Numbered from the stretch's first letter, positions 16,213 to 24,587 are shown. The stretch: 64,000 nt of DNA from Streptomyces griseicoloratus (GCF_014534645.1 NZ_JACVQF010000200.1:186001-250000); one strand, 5' to 3'. The notes: generated by a model not told the origin, from the letters alone. Program-made: numbers and translations.

Positions 16213-16253
16213 GGGCGGGGGCCCGGGGCCCCGGGGGGCCGGGGGCCGTTCGA
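16213..16253. repeat. G/C-tract hairpin between ABC-F and APH genes
   Basis: A run of alternating G and C tracts (GGGGGCCCGGGGCCCCGGGG) able to fold into several overlapping hairpins. It sits just after the ABC-F stop and probably ends its transcript. The G-runs could also form a quadruplex. Confidence 0.45.
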
Positions 16254-16275
16254 GGCGGAGGTGGACCCGACGGGG

Positions 16276-17940
16276 TCAGCTCCTGCGGCCGGCACGCAGC
16301 TCCAGCTGCTCGGCTTCGAAGCGTGCGCGGAAACCGCGGTCGTGCGAGACCGCGACCACCGCCCCCGGGTACGCCGCGAGCGCGGCCTGGAGGTCCTCGA
16401 CCAGGTCGAGTGCGATGTGGTTGGTCGGCTCGTCGAGGACGAGGAGGTCCGCGGGCCGGGTCACCAGGGTCGCGATCTGCAGCCGCCGCTGCTGCCCCGC
16501 GGACAGGGCGGCGACCGGGACGTGCAGGTCCTCTTCGCGGAACAGGCCCAGGGCCAGGAGCTGTTCGGCGTACTCGTCCGGCAGTCCGGGCCGCCCGGCG
16601 GCGAACGCGGTGAGCAGCGGGAGACTCGTGGAGTGCGCGGGCAGTTCCTGCGCGAGGTAGCCGATCCGGGCGGGGCGGCGTGCCCTGCCCGCGTCCGGCT
16701 CCAGGTCGCCCGCCAGGACACGCAGCAGTGTCGTTTTGCCCGCGCCGTTCTCGCCCGTGACCAGCAGCCGCTGTCCGGGCGCGACCGCCAGGAGCCCGTC
16801 CAGACGCAGCCGCTCGCCGACCCGTACGTTGTCGAGCTCGACGAGGGGGCCCTCGGCCGGGCCGTCTGCCGCCGACGGCCCTGTCGACAGCGCCGTCGTG
16901 AAGCGGAGCGGTGCCGGCGGTTTCGCCATCGGGTTGCGCCGCAGCTGGGCCAGGCGCTCCCGGGCGGAGCGCACCTGTCCGCCGAGCTTCGCCTCACTGG
17001 AGCGGCGGTGCTTGCCGAATCCCTGCTTCGGGTCACGGCCGGTGGTGGCCAGCCGCCTCTCCGCGGCCTCGAGCAGTTCCTCCATGCGGGCCACCTCCTC
17101 GACCCAGTCCGTGTACCGCTGCTCCGCGCCGCGCCGGGCGGCGGCCTTCGCGGCGCGGTAGCCGGCCCAGCCGTCGCCGTACCGGCGCACGGTGCGCTCG
17201 TCCCGGTCGACCTCGAGGATCGTGGTGGCGATGCGCTCCAGGAAGCCGCGGTCGTGGGTGACCGCGACGACGGTGCCGCGGTGTGCGCGCAGGTGCTCCT
17301 CCAGCCAGCGCACAGCCGCCGTGTCGAGGTGGTTCGTCGGCTCGTCCAGGAGCAGCAGTTCGGGGGCGGCGGCCAGGACGCAGGCGAGCGCGAGCCGCGA
17401 CTGCTCGCCGCCGGACAGCGAGCCGAGCGGGCGCTCACGGGTGATCCGGGCGAGCCCGAGCCCGTGCATCGCGGCATCCACACGGGCGTCCGCCTCGTAT
17501 CCGCCGCGTTCCTCGTACGCGATCAGCAGTTCGCCGTACGCGGCGAGTTCCTCGTCCGACGCGTCTTCGAGGGACTCCTCTGCCGCACGGAGCCTTCGCT
17601 CCATGTCGCGCAGTTCGGTCAGGGCGAGGTCGACGGCGTCCTGCACGGTACGGGCCGCATCGAGGTCGAGTGTCTGGGCGAGGTGGCCGGTGCCGCCGGG
17701 GAAGCTGACGGTGATCTCCCCGGCGTCCGGGATCTCGGCCGCGGCGAGCAGCCGCAGCAAGGTGGACTTGCCGGAGCCGTTCTCGCCGACGACAGCGGCC
17801 TTCTCGCCCGGCCGGACGGTGAAGGAGACCTGGTCGAGGACGGTCCGGGTGCCATAGGACTTGGTGACGTCCTTGACGGACAGCTGCGCCACGGCAGCGG
17901 GGGCGACGGTGGGCAGGGGGGTGTGGGCGCGGTCGCGCAT
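16276..17940 (-). CDS. ABC-F ribosome-protection ATPase (antibiotic-resistance type)
   Basis: A 554-residue protein with two ATPase domains and no membrane helices. Walker A GENGSGKST and GENGAGKTT; signatures LSGGEQSRLAL and LSAGQQRRLQI; Walker B LLLLDEPTNHLD and LVLDEPTNHIA. Between them is a charged helical linker (about residues 235-330, WVEEVARMEELLEAAERRLATTG). ARE-type ABC-F proteins enter the ribosomal E site and dislodge macrolides, lincosamides, streptogramins or pleuromutilins. I chose the ATG with AGGGA 7 nt upstream; a second ATG six codons earlier is possible. A short leader peptide and a hairpin precede it, suggesting drug-induced attenuation. Confidence 0.9.
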   Translation of the reverse strand: MRDRAHTPLPTVAPAAVAQLSVKDVTKSYGTRTVLDQVSFTVRPGEKAAVVGENGSGKSTLLRLLAAAEIPDAGEITVSFPGGTGHLAQTLDLDAARTVQDAVDLALTELRDMERRLRAAEESLEDASDEELAAYGELLIAYEERGGYEADARVDAAMHGLGLARITRERPLGSLSGGEQSRLALACVLAAAPELLLLDEPTNHLDTAAVRWLEEHLRAHRGTVVAVTHDRGFLERIATTILEVDRDERTVRRYGDGWAGYRAAKAAARRGAEQRYTDWVEEVARMEELLEAAERRLATTGRDPKQGFGKHRRSSEAKLGGQVRSARERLAQLRRNPMAKPPAPLRFTTALSTGPSAADGPAEGPLVELDNVRVGERLRLDGLLAVAPGQRLLVTGENGAGKTTLLRVLAGDLEPDAGRARRPARIGYLAQELPAHSTSLPLLTAFAAGRPGLPDEYAEQLLALGLFREEDLHVPVAALSAGQQRRLQIATLVTRPADLLVLDEPTNHIALDLVEDLQAALAAYPGAVVAVSHDRGFRARFEAEQLELRAGRRS

Positions 17941-17970
17941 ATGGCTTTCCCTGGGCATGCGGAGGGTCTA

Positions 17971-18004
17971 CGGGCAGCGGAAACGGCGGCATCGGCCGTG
18001 CCCG
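17971..18004 (-). promoter_or_regulatory. Hairpin between leader peptide and ABC-F start
   Basis: CGGGCA and TGCCCG flank an inner imperfect CGGC/GCCG stem, starting 3 nt after the leader-peptide stop. A pyrimidine-rich CCCTCC stretch, which could pair with the leader ribosome binding region, follows. No T-run is present. Placement fits an attenuator or a translation-gating structure, but the fold was drawn by eye. Confidence 0.45.
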
Positions 18005-18007
18005 GAC

Positions 18008-18031
18008 TCAGACGAAGAAAAGAAAAGCCAT
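18008..18031 (-). CDS. Leader peptide MAFLFFV upstream of ABC-F gene
   Basis: A 7-codon reading frame, ATG to TGA, with GTGAGGG immediately upstream, ending 67 nt before the ABC-F start. Hydrophobic/aromatic leader peptides of this size precede inducible ribosome-protection and rRNA-methylase genes in actinobacteria, where an antibiotic-stalled ribosome on the leader opens the downstream gene. Identification rests on position, ribosome binding site and composition. Confidence 0.6.
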   Translation of the reverse strand: MAFLFFV

Positions 18032-18112
18032 GCCCTCACCATAACAAGACGAAACGTCTCGCCTCAACTCGCGCGGGGCGCAAAGCCCGTGACCCACGCG
18101 TTCACCCCGATC

Positions 18113-18208
18113 CATTGCAACGCTTCGATCGACTGCCGTTGCATTGAACGCGAAGTCATTGCAATGATTTCTCGTCATCTGGCTGCTGCAATGCAGACAC
18201 TGTGCAAC
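18113..18208. promoter_or_regulatory. Cluster of TTGCAA/TGCAAT elements in divergent promoter region
   Basis: Five related elements occur in 96 bp: ATTGCAA (18114), GTTGCAT (18138), the perfect palindrome TCATTGCAATGA (18156-18167), the near-palindrome CTGCAATGCAG (18186) and GTGCAAC (18202). They lie between the ABC-F leader and the GtrA-family gene, in a stretch of lower GC. They look like repeated binding sites for a dimeric regulator. No regulator gene adjoins. The 351-base gap 17941-18291 holds these, the leader peptide and the hairpin. Confidence 0.5.
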
Positions 18209-18291
18209 GAACTCGTTGAAGAATCCCTGAAGACAACGTAGCTTTTCTAATAACCGAAACAACGACGAGCACAGGAGAAGAGGGACCACCC

Positions 18292-18786
18292 ATGCCGTCG
18301 CCTCTCGCAGAGGAGGCCGGGAAGGCGACTCCGGCGTCCCCTGGCCCCGTCACCTCCTTCACACGGTTTCTGATCTTCGGGGGCGGCATCGGAGTCCTCT
18401 CCAGCTTCGCGATACCGCTCTTGGCCACAGCCATGCCCTGGGCGATCTCGAACGCGATCATCACCGTCGCCTCCACACTGCTGTGCACCGAACTCCACTC
18501 CCGCTACACCTTCGCGCGAGGGCGCAGCGCCGGATGGCGGGAACACTGGCAGTCCGCGGGCTCAGCCACCGCCGCCTACCTGGCGACCAGCGTTGCCGTT
18601 CACGTCCTGCATCTGGTGCAACCCTCCCCCGGCATGCTGACCGAGCAGATCGTCTACCTCAGCGCCTCCGGCCTCGCCGGCGCCGGCCGCTTCGTCTTCC
18701 TGCGCCTCTACGTCTTCGTCGGCCGCCTCAACGGTGACCGCGCCCGTCCTCGCAGCGGCGTAGGCCGTCCCGCCGGCGTGCGTCTG
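18292..18786 (+). CDS. GtrA-family membrane protein, 3' end unresolved
   Basis: About 150 residues with four membrane helices of the GtrA type (FTRFLIFGGGIGVLSSFAIPLLA; ISNAIITVASTLLCTELHSRYTF; SATAAYLATSVAVHVLHLV; GAGRFVFLRLYVFVG), the fold implicated in moving lipid-linked sugars. GGAGAAGAGGG lies upstream of the ATG. After RLYVFVG the frame has no stop and stays open antisense to the whole next gene to 20610. A stop exists one base out of frame (TAG at 18762-18764), giving a natural-looking tail ending APVLAAA. A one-base frameshift near 18720 is the simplest explanation. The end given here is where the convergent gene begins. Confidence 0.6.
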
Positions 18787-20121
18787 TCACAGGCCCACGT
18801 CGCGGTTGCGGATGTCGGTCAGCGACTCCCTGCGGACGAGCAGGCGGGCGAAGCCGTCGCGCACGGCGGCCACGGGTGGGCGTCCGACCAGGTTGTAGCC
18901 AGAGGCCATCGACAGGTGGTAGGCACCGGCCACGGGCACGGCGAGCAGGTCGCCGGAGCGCACGTCGGCGGGAAGTTCCGCGTCGGTGGCGAGCACGTCG
19001 CCCGCCTCGCAGTGCCGGCCCACCACGGTGACCCGGGCCCGGTCCACGGTGCTGCGCCGGCCGATCAGACGGGGTGCGTAGCCGGCGCCGTACAGGGCCG
19101 GGCGCGGGTTGTCGCTCATACCGCCGTCGACCGCCACGAACACGTGGTCGCCCGTGTGCTTCACCGTGAGCACGCGGTACAAGGCGATGCCGGCGGGCCC
19201 CACGATCGCGCGTCCCGGTTCGATGATCAGGCGGGGCACCGGCAGACCGGCCGTGGCGCAGGCGTCGGCCAGTTCGGTGCGCACCTTGCGGGCCAGCGCC
19301 ATCACGTCCAGGGCCTGCTCGCCGGGGCGGTAGGCGATGCCGTGGCCGCCGCCGAGGTCGAGTTCGGGCAGGACCAGGCCGTGCTGCTCGTGCAGCCGGG
19401 TCATGAGGCCGACCATGCGGCGCACTGCGGCGAGGTACGGCTTGACGCTCGTGATCTGGGAGCCCAAGTGGCAGTGCAGCCCCGTGAGTTCGAGTTGGGG
19501 CTGGTCCAGGATGCGGGCGATGGCGTGCTGGGCGTAGCCGTCAGCAATGGACAGGCCGAACTTCTGGTCGTCCGTACCGGTGCGGATGTTCTTGTGGCCG
19601 CCCGCGCTGATACCGGGAACGACTCTCACCATCACCTTCTGGCGCCCGTCCGGTCCGACGGCGGCGGCCAGCCGCGCGATCTCCGAGGGGCTGTCGATGA
19701 CGATGCGGCCGACGCCCAGGCGCAGGGCGGTGTCCAGGTCGTGTGGGGACTTGGCGTTGCCGTGCAGCACGATCCGGTCCGGTGGGAAGCCGGAGGTGAC
19801 GGCGAGTTCCAGTTCGCCGGCGGAACAGACGTCGAGTCCGAGGCCCTCTTCGGCGGTCCAGTGGACCATGGCCCGGCAGAGGAATGCCTTGGCCGCGTAC
19901 AGGACTTCCGCGTCGGGGAACGCGTCGCGGTAGGTGCGGCAGCGGCCGCGGACCTCGGACTCGTCGAGAACGTAGACGGGGGTGCCGAAGCGCTCGGCGA
20001 TCTCGGCGAGCGGCACGCCGCCCACGGCGAGGTCGCCGCGTACGGGCTCGGTGGTCGACGCCGGCCACACCGACAGTCCGGCGGCCGTGGTGGGGGTGGT
20101 GGGCTCGTGAACCGTGGTCAT
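18787..20121 (-). CDS. lysA: Diaminopimelate decarboxylase-type PLP enzyme
   Basis: A 444-residue fold-type III PLP decarboxylase. PLP lysine in YAAKAFLCRAM; GLHCHLGSQ; glycine-rich phosphate loop DLGGGHGIAY; EPGRAIVG; and the active-site pair C-x-x-G-D (GRHCEAGDVLA), as in meso-diaminopimelate decarboxylases that make L-lysine. It is followed 14 nt upstream-side by a SAV_915-family gene on the same strand, an association I recall from other Streptomyces. As the primary lysA usually sits beside thrA/homoserine genes, this may be a second copy with a specialised role. It converges with the GtrA-family gene with no spacer. Confidence 0.85.
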   Translation of the reverse strand: MTTVHEPTTPTTAAGLSVWPASTTEPVRGDLAVGGVPLAEIAERFGTPVYVLDESEVRGRCRTYRDAFPDAEVLYAAKAFLCRAMVHWTAEEGLGLDVCSAGELELAVTSGFPPDRIVLHGNAKSPHDLDTALRLGVGRIVIDSPSEIARLAAAVGPDGRQKVMVRVVPGISAGGHKNIRTGTDDQKFGLSIADGYAQHAIARILDQPQLELTGLHCHLGSQITSVKPYLAAVRRMVGLMTRLHEQHGLVLPELDLGGGHGIAYRPGEQALDVMALARKVRTELADACATAGLPVPRLIIEPGRAIVGPAGIALYRVLTVKHTGDHVFVAVDGGMSDNPRPALYGAGYAPRLIGRRSTVDRARVTVVGRHCEAGDVLATDAELPADVRSGDLLAVPVAGAYHLSMASGYNLVGRPPVAAVRDGFARLLVRRESLTDIRNRDVGL

Positions 20122-20135
20122 GGTGCCCGCACCTC

Positions 20136-20483
20136 TCAGACGGTCCGCAGCGCGGAGGCGTGTGCCGACTCGGGGACCGGCGAGGTGACCGGCGCGGGAG
20201 CCGGGGCGGTGAAGTGCGGGTCCACCGTGAGGGTGGTGATGCCGAGCGGGGCGGTCAGCGCACGCAGGGCGTGCTCGGCGAGGCGGATCCACGCCTGGTC
20301 CGGGCCGAGCGTGGCCCTCAGTCCGTGCTCGGAGGTGAAACCGACGGCCGTACGCTCGCCCAGCGGCGTGCGGAAGAACCGGACCGCGCAGCCGTGGGGG
20401 CCCGGCCGGACCGGGATGTACAGAGGACCGGCCGGGAGTCGATCGGAGGGTTCGGGGTCGTCACTGCGGAGAAGTTCTGTCAT
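20136..20483 (-). CDS. SAV_915-family protein
   Basis: A 115-residue protein with the family pattern LYIPVRPGPHGCAVRFFRTPLGERTAVGFTS followed by ALRALTAPLGITTLTVDPHF. GGGAGG lies 7 nt before the ATG. The family resembles SseB N-terminal-type domains and has no established function. It sits immediately upstream of the lysA-like gene and is probably co-transcribed with it. The C-terminus is Pro/Ala-rich and low complexity. Confidence 0.75.
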   Translation of the reverse strand: MTELLRSDDPEPSDRLPAGPLYIPVRPGPHGCAVRFFRTPLGERTAVGFTSEHGLRATLGPDQAWIRLAEHALRALTAPLGITTLTVDPHFTAPAPAPVTSPVPESAHASALRTV

Positions 20484-20529
20484 GGGGTGCCTCCCAAGAG
20501 GCAGGGAACGAGTGATCTGGAAGGCCCGG

Positions 20530-21142
20530 TCACCGGGGCTCGGGCCGGGGCTCGCCGTCGACGTTATGCCCGCTGCCCCGGCTTCCGGTCGGACTCTGAC
20601 GGGACGCTGACGGTGTTCCGGACGAGCTTGACGGGATGCTGACGGGGCGCTCTTGCTTTCGAGCCAGGACGACCATCCGGCGGCTCCCATCGGTCAAGGG
20701 TCCACCCGACTCATCGACCCCTCGGACTTCGCGGAATCCAGCCGCAGTAAGCCATTCCTTGAGTTCGACGTAGGTGAAGAGCCGGACGAAGAAGTGCGCC
20801 CGGCGGGTCTGCCCGCCCTTGATGATCGTCCGCTGCACGGTACTGCGACCGGTCATGGGGTCGAGTGAGCTCTGATCGATGAGGAAGTCACCGTCCCGCT
20901 CGATCACGCTCACGGGCTGGTAGTGGCGCAGCAATGAGGAATAGTCGGGCATCTCGATCGCGAGTGTTCCGCCCGGCCTCAGAGCCGCTCACTCCAGTGC
21001 AGATCACGCATGTCGCCCTGCACGTGCTCAACCGAAACGTCGAACGTCCGGGCGTCAGCCTGCGCCTGATCGAGGAAGAGGCGTGATGAGTCGAGCCCCG
21101 TGACCCTGCAGCCGCGACGCGCCAGCCGGTGACATCGCCGTA
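20530..21142 (-). pseudogene. Remnant of a class I SAM-dependent methyltransferase
   Basis: Two fragments in different frames belong to one methyltransferase. The first (about 21142-20979) encodes LARRGCRVTGLDSSRLFLDQAQ and ends HVQGDMRDLHWSERL-stop. The second (about 20985-20530) reads LRPGGTLAIEMPDYSSLLRHY and continues to AGFREVRGVDESGGPLTDGSRRM. Intact relatives have roughly 35 residues between the two pieces, so an internal out-of-frame deletion joins them. The N-terminus before the SAM motif is also missing. Confidence 0.75.
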
Positions 21143-21198
21143 CGCGTGGTGGGCGCGTGCGCGAGGTGTTGCCTCCCGCGGGCAGCCACACTATTCCG

Positions 21199-21879
21199 TC
21201 ACTGGCCGAGGAGTTCGACCATCCGCCGGCCCAGCTCCGGTGCGGAAGCGGGATTCTGTCCGGTGACGAGCCGTTCGCCGACCACGACATGGGCGATGCG
21301 GTCGGGCGCGCAGGAATACAAAGCTCCCCTGGCTTCCAGCACGCTCTGCAGGGAGAACGGCACGACGTCGGTCAGGCCCCGCGCCGCTTCGCTCTCGTTC
21401 GAGAAGGCGGTCAGGGCCTTGCCCGCGACGAGGTAGCTGCCGTCGGACAGGGTGAGATCGACGAGTGCCGCCTGGCCGTGGCAGATGGCCGCGACCACTC
21501 CCCCCGCTTCGTAGATGCTCCGCGCTGCCGACTCGAGCCGGGCGTTGCCCCGGAAGTCCCACATGGTGCCGTGACCGCCGACGAAGAGGACGCCCCCGTA
21601 CCGGGACGCGTCGACGTCCTCCGGAGTCAGCGTCCGGTCGAGTTTGTCCCTGACGTCGGCGTCCGCGAGGAAAGCGGTCTCCTCCGCCGCGTCGGGGTCG
21701 TGACCGATCATGGGCGGTTTGCCGCCTCGAACCGAGGCGAAGTCGACGTGGTACCCGGCCGCACGGGCGATCGACCAGGGGCGGACCGTTTCACCGAGGT
21801 GGAACCCGGTCGGCCTGCCGTCGTCGCCGAGGGTGTCGTGGCTGGTGAGGATGTACAGCATTCGCTTGTGGGTGGTCAT
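21199..21879 (-). CDS. DJ-1/PfpI (Hsp31-like) class I glutamine amidotransferase-fold protein
   Basis: A 226-residue protein with nucleophile-elbow Cys in AAICHGQAALVDL and the GGHGTMWDF loop before it, typical of the Hsp31/glyoxalase-III-like branch of DJ-1/PfpI. It starts MTTHKRMLYILTSHDTLGDDG and is clearly paralogous to the protein at 25597-26283; much of the length aligns by eye. Family members act as glutathione-independent methylglyoxalases, chaperones or deglycases. It closes a minus-strand series with an MFS pump. The actual substrate is unknown. Confidence 0.85.
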   Translation of the reverse strand: MTTHKRMLYILTSHDTLGDDGRPTGFHLGETVRPWSIARAAGYHVDFASVRGGKPPMIGHDPDAAEETAFLADADVRDKLDRTLTPEDVDASRYGGVLFVGGHGTMWDFRGNARLESAARSIYEAGGVVAAICHGQAALVDLTLSDGSYLVAGKALTAFSNESEAARGLTDVVPFSLQSVLEARGALYSCAPDRIAHVVVGERLVTGQNPASAPELGRRMVELLGQ

Positions 21880-21925
21880 GTTGGGGTTCCATTCGTGGTC
21901 ATGCAGTTGACTGGGCGTCGACGGT

Positions 21926-23185
21926 TTACTGCTTGGAGGGAGACCGGGCGGCGACCGCCCGGTCGATGGGCCGGGCCAGTGACCGGGACGGCCTGGCGAA
22001 ACGGGCCACGGTGGCCGCTGCCAGGATGACGGAGCCGGCGAGGACTCCCAGCATCATGTGGTAGCCGGCATGAGCCGCGGCCAGTTGCCCGAGCGATGCG
22101 CCGATGAACAGGACGAAGGTGTTGAACGCCACGGCGGCGCCCCGGTGTTGCGGAGCCAACTGGTGCAGCAGGCCCACCAAGCCGGGAACGACGAGGCTGA
22201 TGCCGGCCACGAAGACCAGGCTCCCGCCCACGACCGCGGCGAGTGCTCCGCTGAGCTGTTCGAGAAGCAGGCCCGCCCCGGCGGTCACGAATCCCGCGAC
22301 GGTCAGCACACGCGGGCCACTGCCGCCGAAGAGCCGGTTGACCACCGGGCCGACGATCAGGCCCACGGCACCGACGGCCTGCACCAGGAGCAGTCCGCCC
22401 TGGCCGACACCGAACGTGTCACGCAGGTGTGGGTTGAGCACGGCGTACATGGCGACGAAGCTGCTGAACACAGTGATGGCCGAGGCGAACACGGCCGCTG
22501 GACCGGGCGAACGGATCAGTCTCGCCATGCCGAGAAAGACGCTGCTCCACGCCGTGGTCGACGCCGCGGTTCCGGGGGCCAGCAGCCGCCAGAGGGCCAG
22601 GGCCGCCACCGCGTACACGACGGCCGTCGGCCAGAAGGCGGTCGGCCAGTCGGCGTGCGCGACGACGAAGTGGCCGAACGCCTGACCAAGCAGACCCGCC
22701 CCCAGCAGGCCGGTGGTGATGAAGGACAGAGAGGCCGGACGCCGCGCCTCGGGCGCACGGTCGGCCACATAGGCCAGGGCCACGGGCGCGAAGGTGGCCG
22801 CCGCAAGGCCTTGCAGCGCACGGCACGTGATGAACCAGCCCATGCTGGGGCTCAATGCGGTCAGAGCCGTGACGACGGCCGTTGCCAACGCTCCGAGCGC
22901 CAGTACCGGGCGACGCCCCACGCGGTCGGACAGCGGGCCGAAGACGAGAAAGCCGGCCGCATAGGTCAGGGTGAAGGCGCTGCCGGTCCACGAGGCGGTC
23001 GCTTCGTCCACACGGAAGGAGCTCTGGATCTGCTCCGCGACCGGGATCGCGAGATAGAGCTGGGCGGGAATCGCGAATGCCATCGCGACCAGCAGCGCCA
23101 ACTGGACGGAGAAACCAGGGCCGTCCCGCGAGACACCGCCCGAGCGCGCGGATCGCGCGGGGGCCACGGGCTGCAGGGTACTCAT
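21926..23185 (-). CDS. MFS efflux transporter (DHA1-like, 12 helices)
   Basis: A 419-residue MFS protein. The loop 2-3 motif is FGPLSDRVGRRPVLALG, and twelve hydrophobic segments are seen. The ATG chosen has TTTGGAG 9 nt upstream; an ATG seven codons earlier is possible but would place the Shine-Dalgarno inside the gene. Related drug/metabolite exporters use proton antiport. It lies between two DJ-1-like genes and is likely part of the same physiological unit, exporting whatever those enzymes handle. A hairpin separates it from the HAD gene upstream. Confidence 0.88.
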   Translation of the reverse strand: MSTLQPVAPARSARSGGVSRDGPGFSVQLALLVAMAFAIPAQLYLAIPVAEQIQSSFRVDEATASWTGSAFTLTYAAGFLVFGPLSDRVGRRPVLALGALATAVVTALTALSPSMGWFITCRALQGLAAATFAPVALAYVADRAPEARRPASLSFITTGLLGAGLLGQAFGHFVVAHADWPTAFWPTAVVYAVAALALWRLLAPGTAASTTAWSSVFLGMARLIRSPGPAAVFASAITVFSSFVAMYAVLNPHLRDTFGVGQGGLLLVQAVGAVGLIVGPVVNRLFGGSGPRVLTVAGFVTAGAGLLLEQLSGALAAVVGGSLVFVAGISLVVPGLVGLLHQLAPQHRGAAVAFNTFVLFIGASLGQLAAAHAGYHMMLGVLAGSVILAAATVARFARPSRSLARPIDRAVAARSPSKQ

Positions 23186-23261
23186 GCGTGTCTGCTCCAA
23201 AGACAAACGGAAGGACGATCGGAAAGACGAACGGACAGGGCGTTGTACGGGACAAAGAGGC

Positions 23262-23296
23262 GGGTGGGGCGCAGTGAGGTGTGCTGCGCCCCACCC
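23262..23296 (-). terminator. Terminator after HAD/PfpI/cupin operon
   Basis: A 13-bp perfect stem (GGGTGGGGCGCAG with CTGCGCCCCACCC), 9-nt loop, followed on the minus strand by CCTCTTTGTC. It lies 20 nt after the HAD gene stop. Confidence 0.8.
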
Positions 23297-23316
23297 ATCG
23301 CTGTGCCGAGCCCGGG

Positions 23317-24048
23317 TCAGACGACCAGCTGCGGCAGGTCGGAGAGCTCCAGCGGTTCAACGTCGAACCGCTTGGCCTCCTGGCGGTGTTCCGGCGTCTG
23401 GTAGCCCCATTGGGCCCACCGCGCCCGTGCGCCGACGGCAGAGACCCGGCGAACGTTGGTCAGGTTGTCGTCGATGAAGGTCAAGGAATTCGGAGTGATC
23501 CCCCGACGCGAGCACAGCTCCTGGACGGCCTCTGCCTTGCGCCCGCATTCACCGAAGACCTCTGACACGGTCTGTTCGAGCCCATGCCTGCGCAGGATGG
23601 CGCGCACCGACTCCTCGTCCTTCGCGGTGATGATCGCCACGTTGCCCGAGTTCTGCCGGAGCAGGTTGTCCAGTCCGGGGTACAGCGTGTGCTGCCCGAG
23701 CCAGAACTCCGTTTCCTCGGTCCGGAACCAGTCCCGGGCCCGGGACGCCGCGGTGGTGAACCGGCTGACGTAGTCGGACGGGAGTGAGGTGAACAGGAGG
23801 TCGAAGTCCGTCTGCGAGCCGACACCGTCGGCCGCCGGGAGGTGCGCCACCGCGAAGTGGTCCAGTAGCCGCGAGTAGTTGCGCACCTTCTGGAACCGCG
23901 CCGTGAAGTCGGCGGGCAACAGCCCGACGTGGCTGGGACCGGGGATGGAGCGGTCGTGCCGCTTGACTGCGAGCCAGGTGACGAGGGCGCACTCCTCCAG
24001 GGCGTCGCAGACCACCCCGTCGAAGTCGAGCGCCAGCACGCCGGCCAT
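23317..24048 (-). CDS. HAD-family hydrolase
   Basis: A 243-residue HAD phosphatase-like protein. Motif I is LALDFDGVVCD (nucleophile Asp and acid/base Asp), motif II IITAKDEES, and motif IV TFIDDNLTNV. The cap region lies between residues 15 and 120. Its ATG overlaps the TGA of the PfpI gene (TGATG), so it is translationally coupled. Small-molecule phosphatases of this class act on sugar phosphates and nucleotides; with the sugar-isomerase-like cupin two genes upstream, a phosphosugar or modified-sugar substrate is a guess. Confidence 0.85.
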   Translation of the reverse strand: MAGVLALDFDGVVCDALEECALVTWLAVKRHDRSIPGPSHVGLLPADFTARFQKVRNYSRLLDHFAVAHLPAADGVGSQTDFDLLFTSLPSDYVSRFTTAASRARDWFRTEETEFWLGQHTLYPGLDNLLRQNSGNVAIITAKDEESVRAILRRHGLEQTVSEVFGECGRKAEAVQELCSRRGITPNSLTFIDDNLTNVRRVSAVGARARWAQWGYQTPEHRQEAKRFDVEPLELSDLPQLVV

Positions 24049-24587
24049 CAGGCGGAGACCTTTTCGACGGTCTCGAACACGCTGCGCATGAAGGCCCCCA
24101 TGTAGCCGTAGTAGGAGCAGGTGATGATGTTGCCGTCGACGATGACGTCGCTGTCGACCACATCGGCGCCGGCGTTGATCACGTCGTCCCGCAGACCGAT
24201 GTACGCACAGGCCTTGCGGCCCTTGAGCACCCCGGCGCTGACCATGATCCAGGGGCCGTGGCACAGGCCCGCGACGACCTTGCCCGCCTCGTCCATGCCG
24301 GCCACGAAGTCCAGGACGTTCCTGTCCTGGCGCACCCGGTCCGGGGCTTCGTGACCACCGGTGAGGATCACCGCGTCGTACTGGTCCACCGAGAGGTCCT
24401 CGTACCCGATCAGTGGCCGTGCGGTCTTGTCCATCGGCAGCGGAATTCCGTACTTGCCTGTGACGGGGTCGCCGTTCTTGGTCGCCACGTCGACGTGCCA
24501 CCCTTGCTCCATGAGACGGTAGTAGGTGAACACCACATCGTGGTCCTGGAATCCGGCACCGGTGATGATGACAGCATTGCGAGAAAT
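24048..24587 (-). CDS. PfpI/DJ-1-family protein with an unusual start
   Basis: A 179-residue DJ-1/PfpI protein: RNAVIITGAGFQDHDVVFTYYRLMEQG, AVILTGGHEAPDRVRQD, nucleophile Cys in VAGLCHGPWIMVSAG and a C-terminal YYGYMGAFMRSVFE. It is more like classical PfpI/YhbO than the two Hsp31-like neighbours. No ATG, GTG or TTG is available in frame before the first beta strand. The best candidate is ATT with GGAG 6 nt upstream. A CTG overlapping the cupin stop is the alternative. Its stop overlaps the HAD ATG. Confidence 0.75.
   Translation of the reverse strand: MSRNAVIITGAGFQDHDVVFTYYRLMEQGWHVDVATKNGDPVTGKYGIPLPMDKTARPLIGYEDLSVDQYDAVILTGGHEAPDRVRQDRNVLDFVAGMDEAGKVVAGLCHGPWIMVSAGVLKGRKACAYIGLRDDVINAGADVVDSDVIVDGNIITCSYYGYMGAFMRSVFETVEKVSA

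Noticed and set aside
18787-20121. Ornithine/arginine-type or lanthionine-like decarboxylase
   Set aside because: The C-x-x-G-D pair and overall layout match diaminopimelate decarboxylase better.
18787-20610. Continuation of the GtrA frame as a 770-residue fusion protein
   Set aside because: The downstream part is antisense to a clear decarboxylase gene and has no domain; a missed stop is more likely.
20979-21290. Stand-alone small gene upstream of the DJ-1-like gene
   Set aside because: Its recognisable part is the SAM-binding segment of the broken methyltransferase, so it was merged into the pseudogene.
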